This document shows, one piece after another, positions 23,258 through 34,430 of a stretch of DNA of 64,000 nucleotides. This DNA comes from Fallopia convolvulus (lineage: Eukaryota; Streptophyta; Magnoliopsida; Caryophyllales; Polygonaceae), in assembly GCA_964016875.1 (NCBI GenBank), contig OZ024720.1, forward strand, positions 38,159,106-38,223,105. The letters run 5' to 3'. The notes under the pieces were generated by a model. That model saw nothing but the letters and a program-made list of their open reading frames with translations. It did not search any database and was not told the origin of the DNA. The position numbers and the translations under genes are program-made. The number at the start of each line of letters is the position of its first letter. The first letter of the stretch is position 1.

Positions 23258-26135
23258 GTTCACTTTTTTTTTCTCCTTTTGCCTTTATAAAATAACTTGT
23301 GACTAACATTCCACGACAAGTGTTCGATGAAATGTCCATGTAAATGTCAATCCTAAAAGTGGCATTCGGTTTCTAGTTTCGAATTTATGCTTTTATTCAA
23401 TCGGTCTTGATTTGGGAGCGTAGAATGTGCTTATTAGCTTGTTACTATCCTTATTCTTTATGCTTATGCCTAGATATCTTTAAAGTTCACTTGTTTTTTT
23501 CTCCTTTTACCTTTAAAATGACTTGTGATCTAACATTGCACGACATGTGTTTGATGAAATGTCCATGTAAATGTCAATCCTAAAAGTGGCATTCAGTTTC
23601 TAGTTTCGAATTTATGCTTTTATTCGACCGGTCTTGATTTTGTAGTGTAGAATGTGCTTATTGGCATGATAATATCCTTTTTCTTTATGTTTATGCCTAG
23701 ATGTCTTTAAAGTTCACTTGTTTTTTCTCCTTTTGCCTTTATAAAATAACTTGTGATCTAACATTCCACGACAAGTGTTCGATGAAATGTCCATCTAAAT
23801 GTCAATCCTAAAAGTGGCATTCGGTTTCTAGTTTCGAATTTATGCTTTTATTCAATCGGTCTTGATTTGGGAGCGTAGAATGTGCTTATTACCTTGTTAC
23901 TATCCTTATTCTTTATGCTTATGCCTAGATATCTTTAAAGTTCACTTGTTTTTTTCTCCTTTTACCTTTAAAATGACTTGTGATCTAACATTGCACGACA
24001 TGTGTTTGATGAAATGTCCATGTTAAAGTCAATCCTAAAAGTGGCATTAGATTTCTTGGTTCGAGTTTATGCTTTTATTCGATCGGTCTTGATTTTGTAG
24101 CGTAGAATGTGCTTTTTGGCTTGATACTATCCTCATTCTTTATGCTTATGCCTAGATGTCGTTAATGTTCACATGTTTTTTCTTCTTTTACCTTTAAAAT
24201 CGCTTGTGAACTAACATTGCACGCCAAGTCTTCGATGAAATGTCCATGTAAATGACACTCCTAAATGTGGCATTCGGTTTCTATGTTCGAATTTATGATT
24301 TTATTCGATCGGTCTTCATTTTGTAGTGCAGAATTTGTTTATTTGCTTGATACTATCCTCATTCCTTATGTTTATGCCTAGATGTCTAAAGTTCTTTTGT
24401 TTTTTCTCCTTTTGCCTTTAAACTTACTTGTGATCTAACATTGCACGCCAAGTGTTTGATGAAATGTCCATGCAAATGTCAATCCTAAAAAGTGGCATTC
24501 GGTTTCTAGTTTCGAATTTATTCATTTATTCGACCGGTCTTGATTTTGTATTGTAGAATGTGCTTATGGGCATGATAATATCCTTTTTCTTTATGCTTAT
24601 GTCTAGATGTCTTTAAAGTTCAGTTGTTTTTTCCTTTTGCCTTTATAAAATGATTTGTGATCTAACATTGCACGCCAAGTGTTTGAAGAAAAGTCCAAGT
24701 AAATGTCAATCCTATAAGTGGCATTCAGTTTCTAGTTTCGAATTTATGCTTTTATTCGATCGGTCTTGATTTGGTTAGCTTGATACATCCTTTAACTTTA
24801 TGCTTATGCCTAGATATCTTTAAAGTTCACTTGTTTTTTCTCATTTTTTATGCTTATGCCTAGATATCTTTAAAGTTCACTTGTTTTTTCTCCTTTTACC
24901 TTTAAAATGACTTGTGATCTAACATTGCACGACATGTGTTTGATGAAATGACCATGTTAAAGTCAATCCTAAAAGTGGAATTCGGTTTCTTGGTTCGAGT
25001 TTATGCTTTTATTCGATCGGTCTTGATTTTGTAGCGTAGACTATGCTTATTGGCTTGAGACTATCCTCATTCTTTATACTTATGCCTAGATGTCGTTAAA
25101 GTTCACTTGTTTTTTCTCCTTTTGTCTTTAAAATCACTTGTGATCTAACATTGCAAGCCAAGTGTTCGATGAAATGTCCATGTAAATGACACTCCTAAAT
25201 GTGGCATTCGATTTCTTGGTTCGAGTTTATGCTTTTATTCGACCGGTCTCGATTTTGTAGTGCAGAATATGCTTATTTGCTTGATACCATCCTCATTCTT
25301 TATGCTTATGCCTAGATGTTTTCAAAGTTCACGTGTTTTTTCTCCTTTTGCCCTTAAAATGACTTGTGATCTATCATTGCACGACATGTGTTCGATGATA
25401 TGTCGAAGTAAATGTCGCTTCTAAAATTGGCATTCGGTTTCTAGTTTCGAATTTATATTTTATTCAATTGTTCTTTATTTTGTAGTGCAGAATGTGCTTA
25501 TTGGCTTGATACTATCCTCATTCTGTATGCTTATGCCTAGATGTCTTTAAAGTTCATTTATTTTTTCTCCTTTTCCCTTTAAAATTACTTGTGAGCTAAC
25601 ATTGCACGCCATGTGTTTGATGAAATGTCCATGTAAATATCAATCCTAAAAGTGGCATTCAGTTTCTAGTTTCGAATTTATGCTTTTATTCGACCGGTCT
25701 TGATTTTGTAGTGTAGAATGTGCTTATTGGCATGATAATATCCTTTTTCTTTATGTTTATGCCTAGATGTCTTTAAAGTTCACTTGTTTTTTCTCCTTTT
25801 GCCTTTATAAAATAACTTGTGATCTAACATTCCACGACAAGTGTTCGATGAAATGTCCATTTAAATGTCAATCCTAAAAGTGGCATTCGGTTTCTAGTTT
25901 CGAATTTATGCTTTTATTCAATCGGTCTTGATTTGGGAGCGTAGAATGTGCTTATTAGCTTGTTACTATCCTTATTCTTTATGCTTATGCCTAGATATCT
26001 TTAAAGTTCACTTGTTTTTTTCTCCTTTTACCTTTAAAATGACTTGTGATCTAACATTGCACGACATGTGTTTGATGAAATGTCGATGTTAAAGTCAATC
26101 CTAAAAGTGGCATTCGATTTCTTGGTTCGATTTTA
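23258..26135 (+). repeat. Satellite array A, right end, up to the minus-strand element
   Basis: About 13 monomers. It opens with a third long T-run marker, then copies variants seen at 11.9-13.1 kb. A 50-bp internal duplication is present at about 24801-24900. The last monomer is cut after TTCGATTTTA, where the LTR of the 26136-29563 element begins. Confidence 0.92.
24801..24900 (+). repeat. 50-bp tandem duplication inside one monomer
   Basis: TGCTTATGCCTAGATATC and the following bases through the T-run occur at 24801 and again at 24851. This is a slippage-type duplication below monomer size that the other copies of this variant (13.1 and 17.4 kb) do not share. Confidence 0.85.
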
Positions 26136-27206
26136 TGATGGCCGGATCGATGGAGGGGATGATGGTGCAAAGAGATCGCCACGAGAATCCAAGGAATTCC
26201 GACAACAAACACCACGCAACTGACCCGTCTTCAACTGGCTAGATCTTCCTCGTCCGAACTCGAAATTGAGGGATTCCAATTCGAGAAGTTAGATCTATGA
26301 GTCTAGTTGAAGTCCTCAAAATATGAGACCGAGATGATGAGCGGATTGAAAGTTATGTCGAATATACTGAGATGGTGCAGAAACCTCCGAGATGGAGGAT
26401 GGTTCGAAATGGAGAGAACAAGGGGATATGGATGCTTGATAACTTGGATATGACTCACCAAGCTCTCAAACAAACTAGGATGCTCGAAATTGTCGGATAT
26501 GACTCACCAACAATTGAACAACGAGAATTGAACGAAACAAAACAAGAACTTCGAATTGAAAATGCAAGGAAAAGAGAAGCAAATTTCGTCCAAGTCTACC
26601 AAGGGAGGAGGTGGATGGACGACCATATAACCTAGACAACAAGCCTCACAAAATCAGCCCCCTCATTTAAAGAAAATTACAAAAACAACCCATAAAAACC
26701 GAGAACACATTAATCGTCCTCAACCGTTAAATTGTAACTTATCGAACCATGATGTATCATAAGACTCCAACTTTCACCTTTGCTAACCAAAGTCCAACTT
26801 ATGAGCCATGAGCTCCTCCTTGATCTTGTCAAGCATTTCCCTAGCATGTGCTCGAGTGATGCGCCCAAGATAGGGCGTGGTACCTTGACTTGGCTTCTTA
26901 GCGCCTCGAACACCGGCCTTGGTTACTTGTCCAAGCGAAGACTCCCCTTTGTCGTGCAAATTGGACTTGTCATTAGGGACGAAATCTTCACTCAAGTAAT
27001 GGGGCAAAGTGTCATCAAAAGTGCTAGAAGATTTGGCAATATCAAGCTCGGAATCCAACGTAGCGCAAGGCGTACCAGCCCCTTGCAAGGGCGCGCCGAG
27101 TGGCTCCGCATCCAAGCTTGTAGGCGCGTCTAGGGCAGGTCGTGGCTCCTTCAAGTGTTCTGGTGTGTGCTCCATTGTTGGCTCGGATGTCGATGGAATC
27201 ACATCA
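26136..27206 (-). repeat. 3' LTR of the minus-strand element (1071 bp)
   Basis: This repeat is paired with 28493-29563. It differs at roughly nine positions, three of them adjacent at the outer edge (TGATGGCC against TGATGAAA). The end of the long ORF (26783-27206) lies inside it. A weak TATA candidate on the minus strand (TTATATG) is at 26624-26630. Nothing else functional is visible. Confidence 0.92.
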
Positions 27207-27898
27207 TCCTCCTCCCCTTCAAAAAGATTCGTCCTCGAATCTATCAAGCCTTGTGAGCTCAACAAAGAAGGTAGGGCATGTAGCTCCCTTGGTGTGGCAT
27301 TCTCCATGACAAAGACATCCTTCTTGGCCTCCACAAGAAAGGGAATGTAATCACCGCTTGGAGTGACTAAAACAGCCTCGTCCTCCTCATGGAGCAAGAA
27401 GGGCAAACATGAAGGAATCATAGGAAGTGCATCCATCCATGGTGTCGCCAACGAGTTCATGGAGCTAGGAGTAATGGTAGGACGTTGCTTGATTTTAGGA
27501 GACAATTCCACAACTTCCTCCTCTTGTTGCAATGTGTGCATCAATTCTATTGGACACTTGATGGTAATGAGTTGTTCCAATCCATGGAAAGGAGTCTCTC
27601 TTTTTGGTTGTTCTGTGTCACTCATCACTCTTTGTTGGAAGGAATTCTTCTCCCCTTTACAAGGGGTCGTCCTCGAACCTTGATCCTCTTCTCGTATATC
27701 CTTGATCTTCACCACTTGAGGCACTTGTGTCCTCTCGTCCAGCCCCAGGATTTGGCGCTCCAAGGCATCCATGCGTATCGCCAAAGCTTCCACGGATTGT
27801 TGCATGGATTGTTGAAAAGTTTGTATCATGGCAGCCACCGAACTAGTGGACGTCTCCTCAACTTGTTCCTTATTCTTGTCATCACCTACACCTGTCAT
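26783..27898 (-). CDS. 371-codon retroelement ORF crossing the polypurine tract into the 3' LTR
   Basis: The ATG at 27898 lies about 580 bp after the primer binding site, where gag would start. Residues about 17-52 are Gln/Met/Leu-rich and likely coiled coil, as in gag N-termini (SVAAMIQTFQQSMQQSVEAL). No zinc knuckle, protease or reverse transcriptase motif is present. Residues about 218-230 (SRTNLFEGEEDD) resemble the tail of plant gypsy polyproteins and are encoded by the polypurine tract itself. Residues 231-371 lie in the LTR and end near a basic GRITRAHAREMLDKIKEEL segment. It may be a deletion derivative that kept an open frame from gag start to pol tail. Being intact in a young element, it could be translated, but function is unknown. 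Confidence 0.6.
   Translation of the reverse strand: MTGVGDDKNKEQVEETSTSSVAAMIQTFQQSMQQSVEALAIRMDALERQILGLDERTQVPQVVKIKDIREEDQGSRTTPCKGEKNSFQQRVMSDTEQPKRETPFHGLEQLITIKCPIELMHTLQQEEEVVELSPKIKQRPTITPSSMNSLATPWMDALPMIPSCLPFLLHEEDEAVLVTPSGDYIPFLVEAKKDVFVMENATPRELHALPSLLSSQGLIDSRTNLFEGEEDDVIPSTSEPTMEHTPEHLKEPRPALDAPTSLDAEPLGAPLQGAGTPCATLDSELDIAKSSSTFDDTLPHYLSEDFVPNDKSNLHDKGESSLGQVTKAGVRGAKKPSQGTTPYLGRITRAHAREMLDKIKEELMAHKLDFG
27207..27219 (-). other. Polypurine tract of minus-strand element
   Basis: On the minus strand the tract reads AAGGGGAGGAGGA, directly followed by TGATGTG, the LTR start. It also codes for the Glu/Asp-rich end of the ORF's internal part, a known arrangement in plant gypsy elements. 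Confidence 0.85.
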
Positions 27899-28477
27899 CG
27901 TAAAAACAAGGCAAAGATCAAGGTATAGAGGTCACACGAATTAATCACCAAGACTTGCCCGAGATGAAAATCCGACAAGTTGCAAGTAGGAGATGACCAA
28001 CAAAATGGAACAAGAAAACCTCAAACACAACAACACAAGATGTCTCGTCTTGGTGTCGTTCCCGTATCCTAGCACCGTAACCAACAACAAGCATGTAATG
28101 ACAACAAACAAGGCTGGTTTGGACCTCAATCCCACGTTTTTTAACTCAGCAAAATCAGCAAGACACACTTAAAACCAACACTAAAGAAAGACTTAAATTC
28201 AATCAACAAATGCACCCTTTCAACTACCAACCTTTGAATGCTCTTTTGGTGTTCTATGGGGACGTTTTTGAGCATGGTTTTGCAGCCATGGCTGAGCACC
28301 CACTCGGCCAAAACAACAACAAGTTCAAGACCAAGAAACGACCACAACAACAAGACAACAATTCGGACAAGGCCGAACACAACAACAACAACGCAGCCCT
28401 AAGGAGTTCGAACCTAAAACTTGCAACAAATGGAAATTCAAGGTCGGAACAAGATTTAGATGGCGATACCTTCGCGT
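27899..28477 (-). other. Untranslated leader of minus-strand element
   Basis: This is about 580 bp between the primer binding site and the ORF start. It is rich in CAA/GTT triplets near 28310-28400. Short ORFs on both strands have no recognisable content. A packaging signal would be expected here but cannot be pinpointed by reading. Confidence 0.6.
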
Positions 28478-28490
28478 GGCTCTGATACCA
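28478..28490 (-). other. Primer binding site matching initiator methionine tRNA
   Basis: On the minus strand the site reads TGGTATCAGAGCC, the standard plant sequence complementary to the 3' end of initiator tRNA-Met. It lies two bases (AG) inside the 5' LTR, whose end is CATCA. This fixes the element's orientation and LTR boundary. Confidence 0.95.
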
Positions 28491-28492
28491 CT

Positions 28493-29563
28493 TGATGAAA
28501 GGATCGATGGAGGGGATTATGGTGCAAAGAGATCGCCACGAGAATCCAAGGAATTCCGACAACAAACACCACGCAACTGACCCGTCTTCAACTGGCTGGA
28601 TCTTCCTCGTCCGAACTCGAAATTGAGTGATTCCAATTCGAGAAGTTAGATCTATGAGTCTAGTTGAAGTCCTCAAAATATGAGACCGAGATGATGAGCG
28701 GATTGAAAGTTATGTCGAATTTACTGAGATGATGCAGAAACCTCCGAGATGGAGGATGGTTCGAAATGGAGAGAACAAGGGGATATGGATGCTTGATAAC
28801 TTGGATATGACTCACCAAGCTCTCAAACAAACTAGGATGCTCGAAATTGTCGGATATGACTCACCAACAATTGAACAACGAGAATTGAACGAAACAAAAC
28901 AAGAACTTCGAATTGAAAATGCAAGGAAAAGAGAAGCAAATTTCGTCCAAGTCTACCAAGGGAGGAGGTGGATGGACGACCATATAACCTAGACAACAAG
29001 CCTCACAAAATCAGCCCCCTCATTTAAAGAAAATTACAAAAACAACCCATAAAAACCGAGAACACATTAATCGTCCTCAACCGTTAAATTGTAACTTATC
29101 GAACCATGATGTATCATAAGACTCCAACTTTCACCTTTGCTAACCAAAGTCCAACTTATGATCCATGAGCTCCTCCTTGATCTTGTCAAGCATTTCCCTA
29201 GCATGTGCTCGAGTGATGCGCCCAAGATAGGGCGTGGTACCTTGACTTGGCTTCTTAGCGCCTCGAACACCGGCCTTGGTTACTTGTCCAAGCGAAGACT
29301 CCCCTTTGTCGTGCAAATTGGACTTGTCATTAGGGACGAAATCTTCACTCAAGTAATGGGGCAAAGTGTCATCAAAAGTGCTAGAAGATTTGGCAATATC
29401 AAGCTCGGAATCCAACGTAGCGCAAGGCGTACCAGCCCCTTGCAAGGGCGCGCCGAGTGGCTCCGCATCCAAGCTTGTAGGCGCGTCTAGGGCAGGTCGT
29501 GGCTCCTTCAAGTGTTCTGGTGTGTGCTCCATTGTTGGCTCGGATGTCGATGGAATCACATCA
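28493..29563 (-). repeat. 5' LTR of the minus-strand element (1071 bp)
   Basis: This repeat is about 99% identical to 26136-27206 and ends CACATCA at 29563. It contains the same reading frame as the C-terminal 139 residues of the long ORF (29140-29559, minus strand). A weak TATA candidate is at 28981-28987. Satellite resumes immediately at 29564 with CCGTGTAAATG. Confidence 0.92.
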
Positions 29564-32500
29564 CCGTGTAAATGTCAACCCAAAAAGTGGCATTCGGTTT
29601 CTAGGTTCGAAGTTATGCTTTTATTCGATCGGTCTTGAATTTGTAGCGTAGAATGTGCTTATTGGATGGATACTATACTCGTTCTTTATGCTTATTCCTA
29701 GATGTCTTTCAAGTTCACTTGTTTTTTCTCCTTTTGTCTTTAAAATGACTTGTGATCTAACATTGCACGCCAAGTGTTCGATGAAATGTCCATGTAAATG
29801 TCAAATCTAAAAGTGGCATTCGGTTTCTAGGTTCGAATTTATGATTTAATTCGATCGGTCTTGATTTTGTAGTGCAGAAGTCGCTTATTTGCTTGATACT
29901 ATCCTCATTCTTTATGCTTATGCCTAGAAGTCTTTAAAGTTCACTTGTTTTTTCTCCTTTTGCCTCTAAAATGACTTGTGATCTAACATTGCACGCCAAG
30001 TTATTGACGAAATGTCCATGTAAATGTCAATCCTAAAAGTAGCATTCGGTTTCTAGGTTCGAATTTATTCTTTTATTCGATCGGTCTTGATTTTGTAGTG
30101 TAGAAAGTGCTTATTGGCTTCATACTATCCTCATTCTTTTTGCTTATGCCTAAAAGTCTGTAAAGTTCACTTGTTTTTTCTCCTTTTGCCTTTAAAATGA
30201 GTTGTGATCTAACATTGCACGCCAAGTGTTTGATGAAATGTCCATGTAAAGGTCAATCCTAAAGTAGCATTCGGTTTCTAGGTTCGAATTTATGCTTTTA
30301 TTCGATCGGTCTTGATTTTATAGTGTAGAAAGTGCTTGTTGGCTTCATACTATCCTCATTCTATTTGCTTATGCCTACAAGTCTTTAAAGTTCACTTGTT
30401 TTTGCTCCTTTTGTCTTTAAAATGACTTGTGATCTAACATTGCACGCCAAGTGTTTGATGAAATGTACATGTAAATGTCAACCCTAAAAGTGGCATTTGG
30501 TTTCTAGACTCGAATTTATGCTTTTATTCGATCGGTCTTGATTTGTAGCGTAGAATGTGCTTATTGGATTGATACCATTCTCATTCTTTATGCTTATGCC
30601 TAGATGTCTTTAAAGTTCACTTGTTTTTTCTACTTTTGCCTTTAAAATGACTTGTGATCTAACGTTGCACACCAAGTGTTTGATGAAATGTCCATGTAAA
30701 TGTCAATCCTAAATTTGGCATTCGGTTTCTAGGTTCGAATTTATGCTTTTATTCGATCGGTCTTGATTTGTAGTGAAGAAAGTGCTCATTGGCTTGATAC
30801 TAACCTCATTCTTTATGCTTATGCCTAGATATCGTTAAAGTTCACTGGTTTTTTCTCCTTTTGCCTTTAAAATGACTTGTGATTTAACATTGCACGCAAA
30901 GTGTTCGATGAAATGTCCATGTAAATGTCAATCCTAAATGTAGCATTCGGTTTCTACGTTCGAATTTATGCTTTTATTCGATCGGTCTTGATTTTGTTGT
31001 GTAGAAAGTGCTTATTGGCTTCATACTATCCTCATTCTTTTTGCTTATGCCTAAAAGTCTGTAAAGTTCACTTGTTTTTTCTCCTTTTGCCTTTAAAATG
31101 AGTTGTGATCTAACATTGCACGCCAAGTGTTTGATGAAATGTCCATGTAAATGTTAACCCTAAAAGTGGAATTTGGTTTCTAAGTTGGAATTTATGCTTT
31201 TATTCGATCGGTCTTGATTTTGTAGCGTAGAATGTGCTTATTGGATTGATACTATTCTCATTCTTTATGCTTATGCCTAGATGTCTTTAAAGTTCACTTG
31301 TTTTTTCTTCTTTTGCCTTTAAAATGACTTGTGATCTAACATTACAGACGAAGTGTTTGATGAAATGTCCATGTAAATGTCAATCCTAAATTTGGCATTC
31401 GGTTTCTAGGTTCGAATTTATGCTTTTATTCGATCGGTCTTCATTTTGTAGCATAGAATGTGCTCCTTGGCTTGTTACTAACCTCATTCTTTATGCTTAT
31501 GCCTAGATGTCGTTAAAGTTCACTAGTTTTTTCTCCTTTTGCCTTTAAAATGACTTGTGATCTAACATTGAACCCCAAGTGTTTGATAAAATGTCCATGT
31601 AAAGGACACTCCTAAAACTAGCATTCGGTTTCTATGTTCGAATTTATGATTTAATTCGATCGGTCTTGATTTTGTAGTGCAGAAGTCGCTTATTTGCTTG
31701 ATACTATCCTCATTCTTTATACTTATGCCTAGAAGTCTTTAAAGTTCACTTGTTTTTTCTCCTTTTGCCTTTAAAATGACTTGTGATCTTACATTACACA
31801 CGAAGTGTTTGATGAAAAGTCCATGTAAATGTCAAATCTAAAAGTAGCATTCGGTTTCTAGGTTCGAATTTATGCTTTTATTCGATCGGTCTTGATTTTG
31901 TAGTGTAAAATGTGCTTATTTGCTTGATACTATCCTCATTCTTCTTGCTTATGCCTAGATGTCTTTAAAGTTCAGTTGTTTTTTCAACTTTTGCCTTTAA
32001 AATGACTTGTGATCTAACATTGCACGCCAAGTGTTTGATAAAATGTCCATGTAAATGTCAATCCTAAAGTAGCATTCGGTTTCTAGGTTCGAATTTATGC
32101 TTTTATTCGATCGGTCTTCATTTTGTAGCATAGAATGTGCTCATTGGCTTGATACTAACCTCATTCTTTATGCTTATGCCTAGATGTCGTTAAAGTTCAC
32201 TAGTTTTTTCTCCTTTTGCCGTTAAAATGACTTGTGATCTAACATTGAACCCCAAGTGTTTGATGAAATGTCCATGTAAATGACACTCCTAAAACTAGCA
32301 TTAGGTTTCTATGTTCGAATTTATGATTTAATTCGATCGGTCTTGATTTTGTAGTGCAGAAGTCGCTTATTTGCTTGATACTATCCTCATTCTTTATGCT
32401 TATGCCTAGAAGTCTTTGAAGTTCACTTGTTTTTTCTCCTTTTGCCTTTAAAATGACTTGTGATCTTACATTACACGCCAAGTTATTGATGAAATGTCCA

Positions 32501-34430
32501 TGTAAATGTCAAATCTAAAAGTAGCATTCGGTTTCTAGGTTCGAATTTATGCTTTTATTCGATCGGTCTTGATTTTGTAGTGTAAAATGTGCTTATTTCC
32601 TTCATACTATCCTCATTCTTCTTGCTTATGCCTAGAAGTCTTTAAAGTTCAGTTGTTTTTTCAACTTTTGCCTTTAAAATGACTTGTGATCTAACATTGC
32701 ACGCCAAGTGTTTGATGAAATGTCCATGTAAATGTCAACCCTAAAAGTGGCATTTGGTTTCTAGACTCGAATTTATGCTTTTATTCGATCGGTCTTGATT
32801 TGTAGCGTAGAATGTGCTTATTGGATTGATACTATTCTCATTCTTTATGCTTATGCCTACAAGTCTTTAAAGTTCACTTTTTTTTTCTCCTTTTGCCTTT
32901 AAAATGACTTGTGATCTAACGTTGCACACCAAGTGTTTGATGAAATGTACATGTAAATGTCAACCCTAAAAGTGGCATTTGGTTTCTAGACTCGAATTTA
33001 TGCTTTTATTCGATCGGTCTTGATTTGTAGCGTAGAATGTGCTTATTGGATTGATACTATTCTCATTCTTTATGCTTATGCCTAGATGTCTTTAAAGTTC
33101 ACTTGTTTTTTCTACTTTTGCCTTTAAAATGACTTGTGATCTAACGTTGCACACCAAGTGTTTGATGAAATGTCCATGTAAATGTTAATCCTAAAAGTAG
33201 CATTCGGTTTCTAGGTTCGAATTTATGCTTTTATTCGATCGGTCTTGATTTTGTAGTGTAGAAAGTGCTTATTGGCTTCATACTATCCTCATTCTTTTTG
33301 CTTATGCCTAGATATCGTTAAAGTTCACTTGTTTTTTCTCCTTTTTCCATTAAAATGATTCGTGATCTAACATTGCACGCCAAGTGTTTGATGAAATTTC
33401 CATGTAAATGTTAACCCTAAAAGTGGAATTTGGTTTCTGGGTTCGAATTTATGCTTTTATTCGATCGGTCTTGATTTTGTAGCGTAGAATGTGCTTATTG
33501 GATTGATACTATTCTCATTCTTTATGCTTATGCCTAGATGTCTTTAAAGTTCACTTGTTTTTTCTCCTTTTGCCTTTAAAATGACTTGTGATCTAACATT
33601 ACAGACGAAGTGTTTGATGAAATGTCCATGTAAATGTCAATCCTAAATTTGGCATTCGGTTTCTAGGTTCGAATTTATGCTTTTATTTGATCGGTATTCA
33701 TTTTGTAGCATAGAATGTGCTCATTGGCTTGATACTAACCTCATTCTTTATGCTTATGCCTAGATGTCGTTAAAGTTCACTAGTTTTTTCTCCTTTTGCC
33801 TTTAAAATGACTTGTGATCTTACATTACACACGAAGTGTTTGATGAAATGTCCATGTAAATGTCAAATCTAAAAGTAGCATTCGGTTTCTAGGTTCGAAT
33901 TTATGCTTTTATTCGATCGGTCTTGATTTTGTAGTGTAAAATGTGCTTATTTGCTTGATACTATCCTCATTCTTCTTGCTTATGCCTAGAAGTCGTTAAA
34001 GTTCAGTTGTTTTTTCAACTTTTGCCTTTAAAATGACTTGTGATCTAACATTGCACGCCAAGTGTTTGATGAAATGTCCATGTAAATGTCAATCCTAAAG
34101 TAGCATTCTGTTTCTAGGTTCGAATTTATGCTTTTATTCGATCGGTCTTCATTTTGTAGCATAGAATGTGCTCATTGGCTTGATACTAACCTCATTCTTT
34201 ATGCTTATGCCTAGATGTCGTTAAAGTTCACTAGTTTTTTCTCCTTTTGCCGTTAAAATGACTTGTGATCTAACATTGAACCCCAAGTGTTTGATGAAAT
34301 GTCCATGTAAAGGACACTCCTAAAACTAGCATTAGGTTTCTATGTTCGAATTTATGATTTAATTCGATCGGTCTTGATTTTGTAGTGCAGAAGTCGCTTA
34401 TTTGCTTGATACTATCCTCAGTCTTTATGC
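29564..34430 (+). repeat. Satellite array B, sub-family with AGTAGCATTCGG and CCTAGAAGTC variants
   Basis: About 21 monomers averaging near 226 bp. These units share variants not seen left of the element, such as GTAGCATTCGG, CCTAGAAGTC and GTAGCATAGAATGTGCTC. A private ATTGAACCCCAAG variant occurs at about 31571, 32248 and 34279, i.e. 677 and 2031 bp apart (three and nine monomers). A CTAGACTCGAA variant recurs at 30504, 32761 and about 32990. This shows local multi-monomer copying. Confidence 0.93.

Larger units (their letters stand above)
26136..29563 (-). mobile_element. Compact non-autonomous LTR retrotransposon (3428 bp) inserted in satellite
   Basis: On the minus strand the order is 5' LTR (29563-28493), primer binding site (28490-28478), leader, one ORF starting at 27898, polypurine tract (27219-27207) and 3' LTR (27206-26136). 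Both LTRs are exactly 1071 bp with TGATG...CATCA ends and differ at about 9 positions, so the insertion is young. The internal region is only 1286 bp and lacks protease, reverse transcriptase, RNase H and integrase, so mobility would need proteins from another element. The flanks do not match: TTTTA on the left and CCGTG on the right. The satellite phase also jumps across the element, so the original target duplication is gone. Confidence 0.9.

Noticed and set aside
5193..26135. CRISPR-like array of regular repeats
   Set aside because: The units are contiguous 225-bp monomers without unique spacers, in a plant sequence; this is satellite DNA.
26372..26635. 87-codon plus-strand ORF in the LTR, repeated at 28729-28992
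   Set aside because: It is antisense to the element and present twice only because the LTR is duplicated; no domain or coding signal is seen.
27363..27928. Plus-strand ORFs opposite the 371-codon ORF
   Set aside because: They are mirror frames of the minus-strand ORF, whose orientation is fixed by the primer binding site and polypurine tract.
32239..32481. Short ORFs of 60-80 codons within the satellite arrays, on both strands (also 35045-36728, 47625-47822, 60561-60788)
   Set aside because: They are chance open frames in a tandem repeat; frames and stops shift between monomers and no protein family is recognisable.
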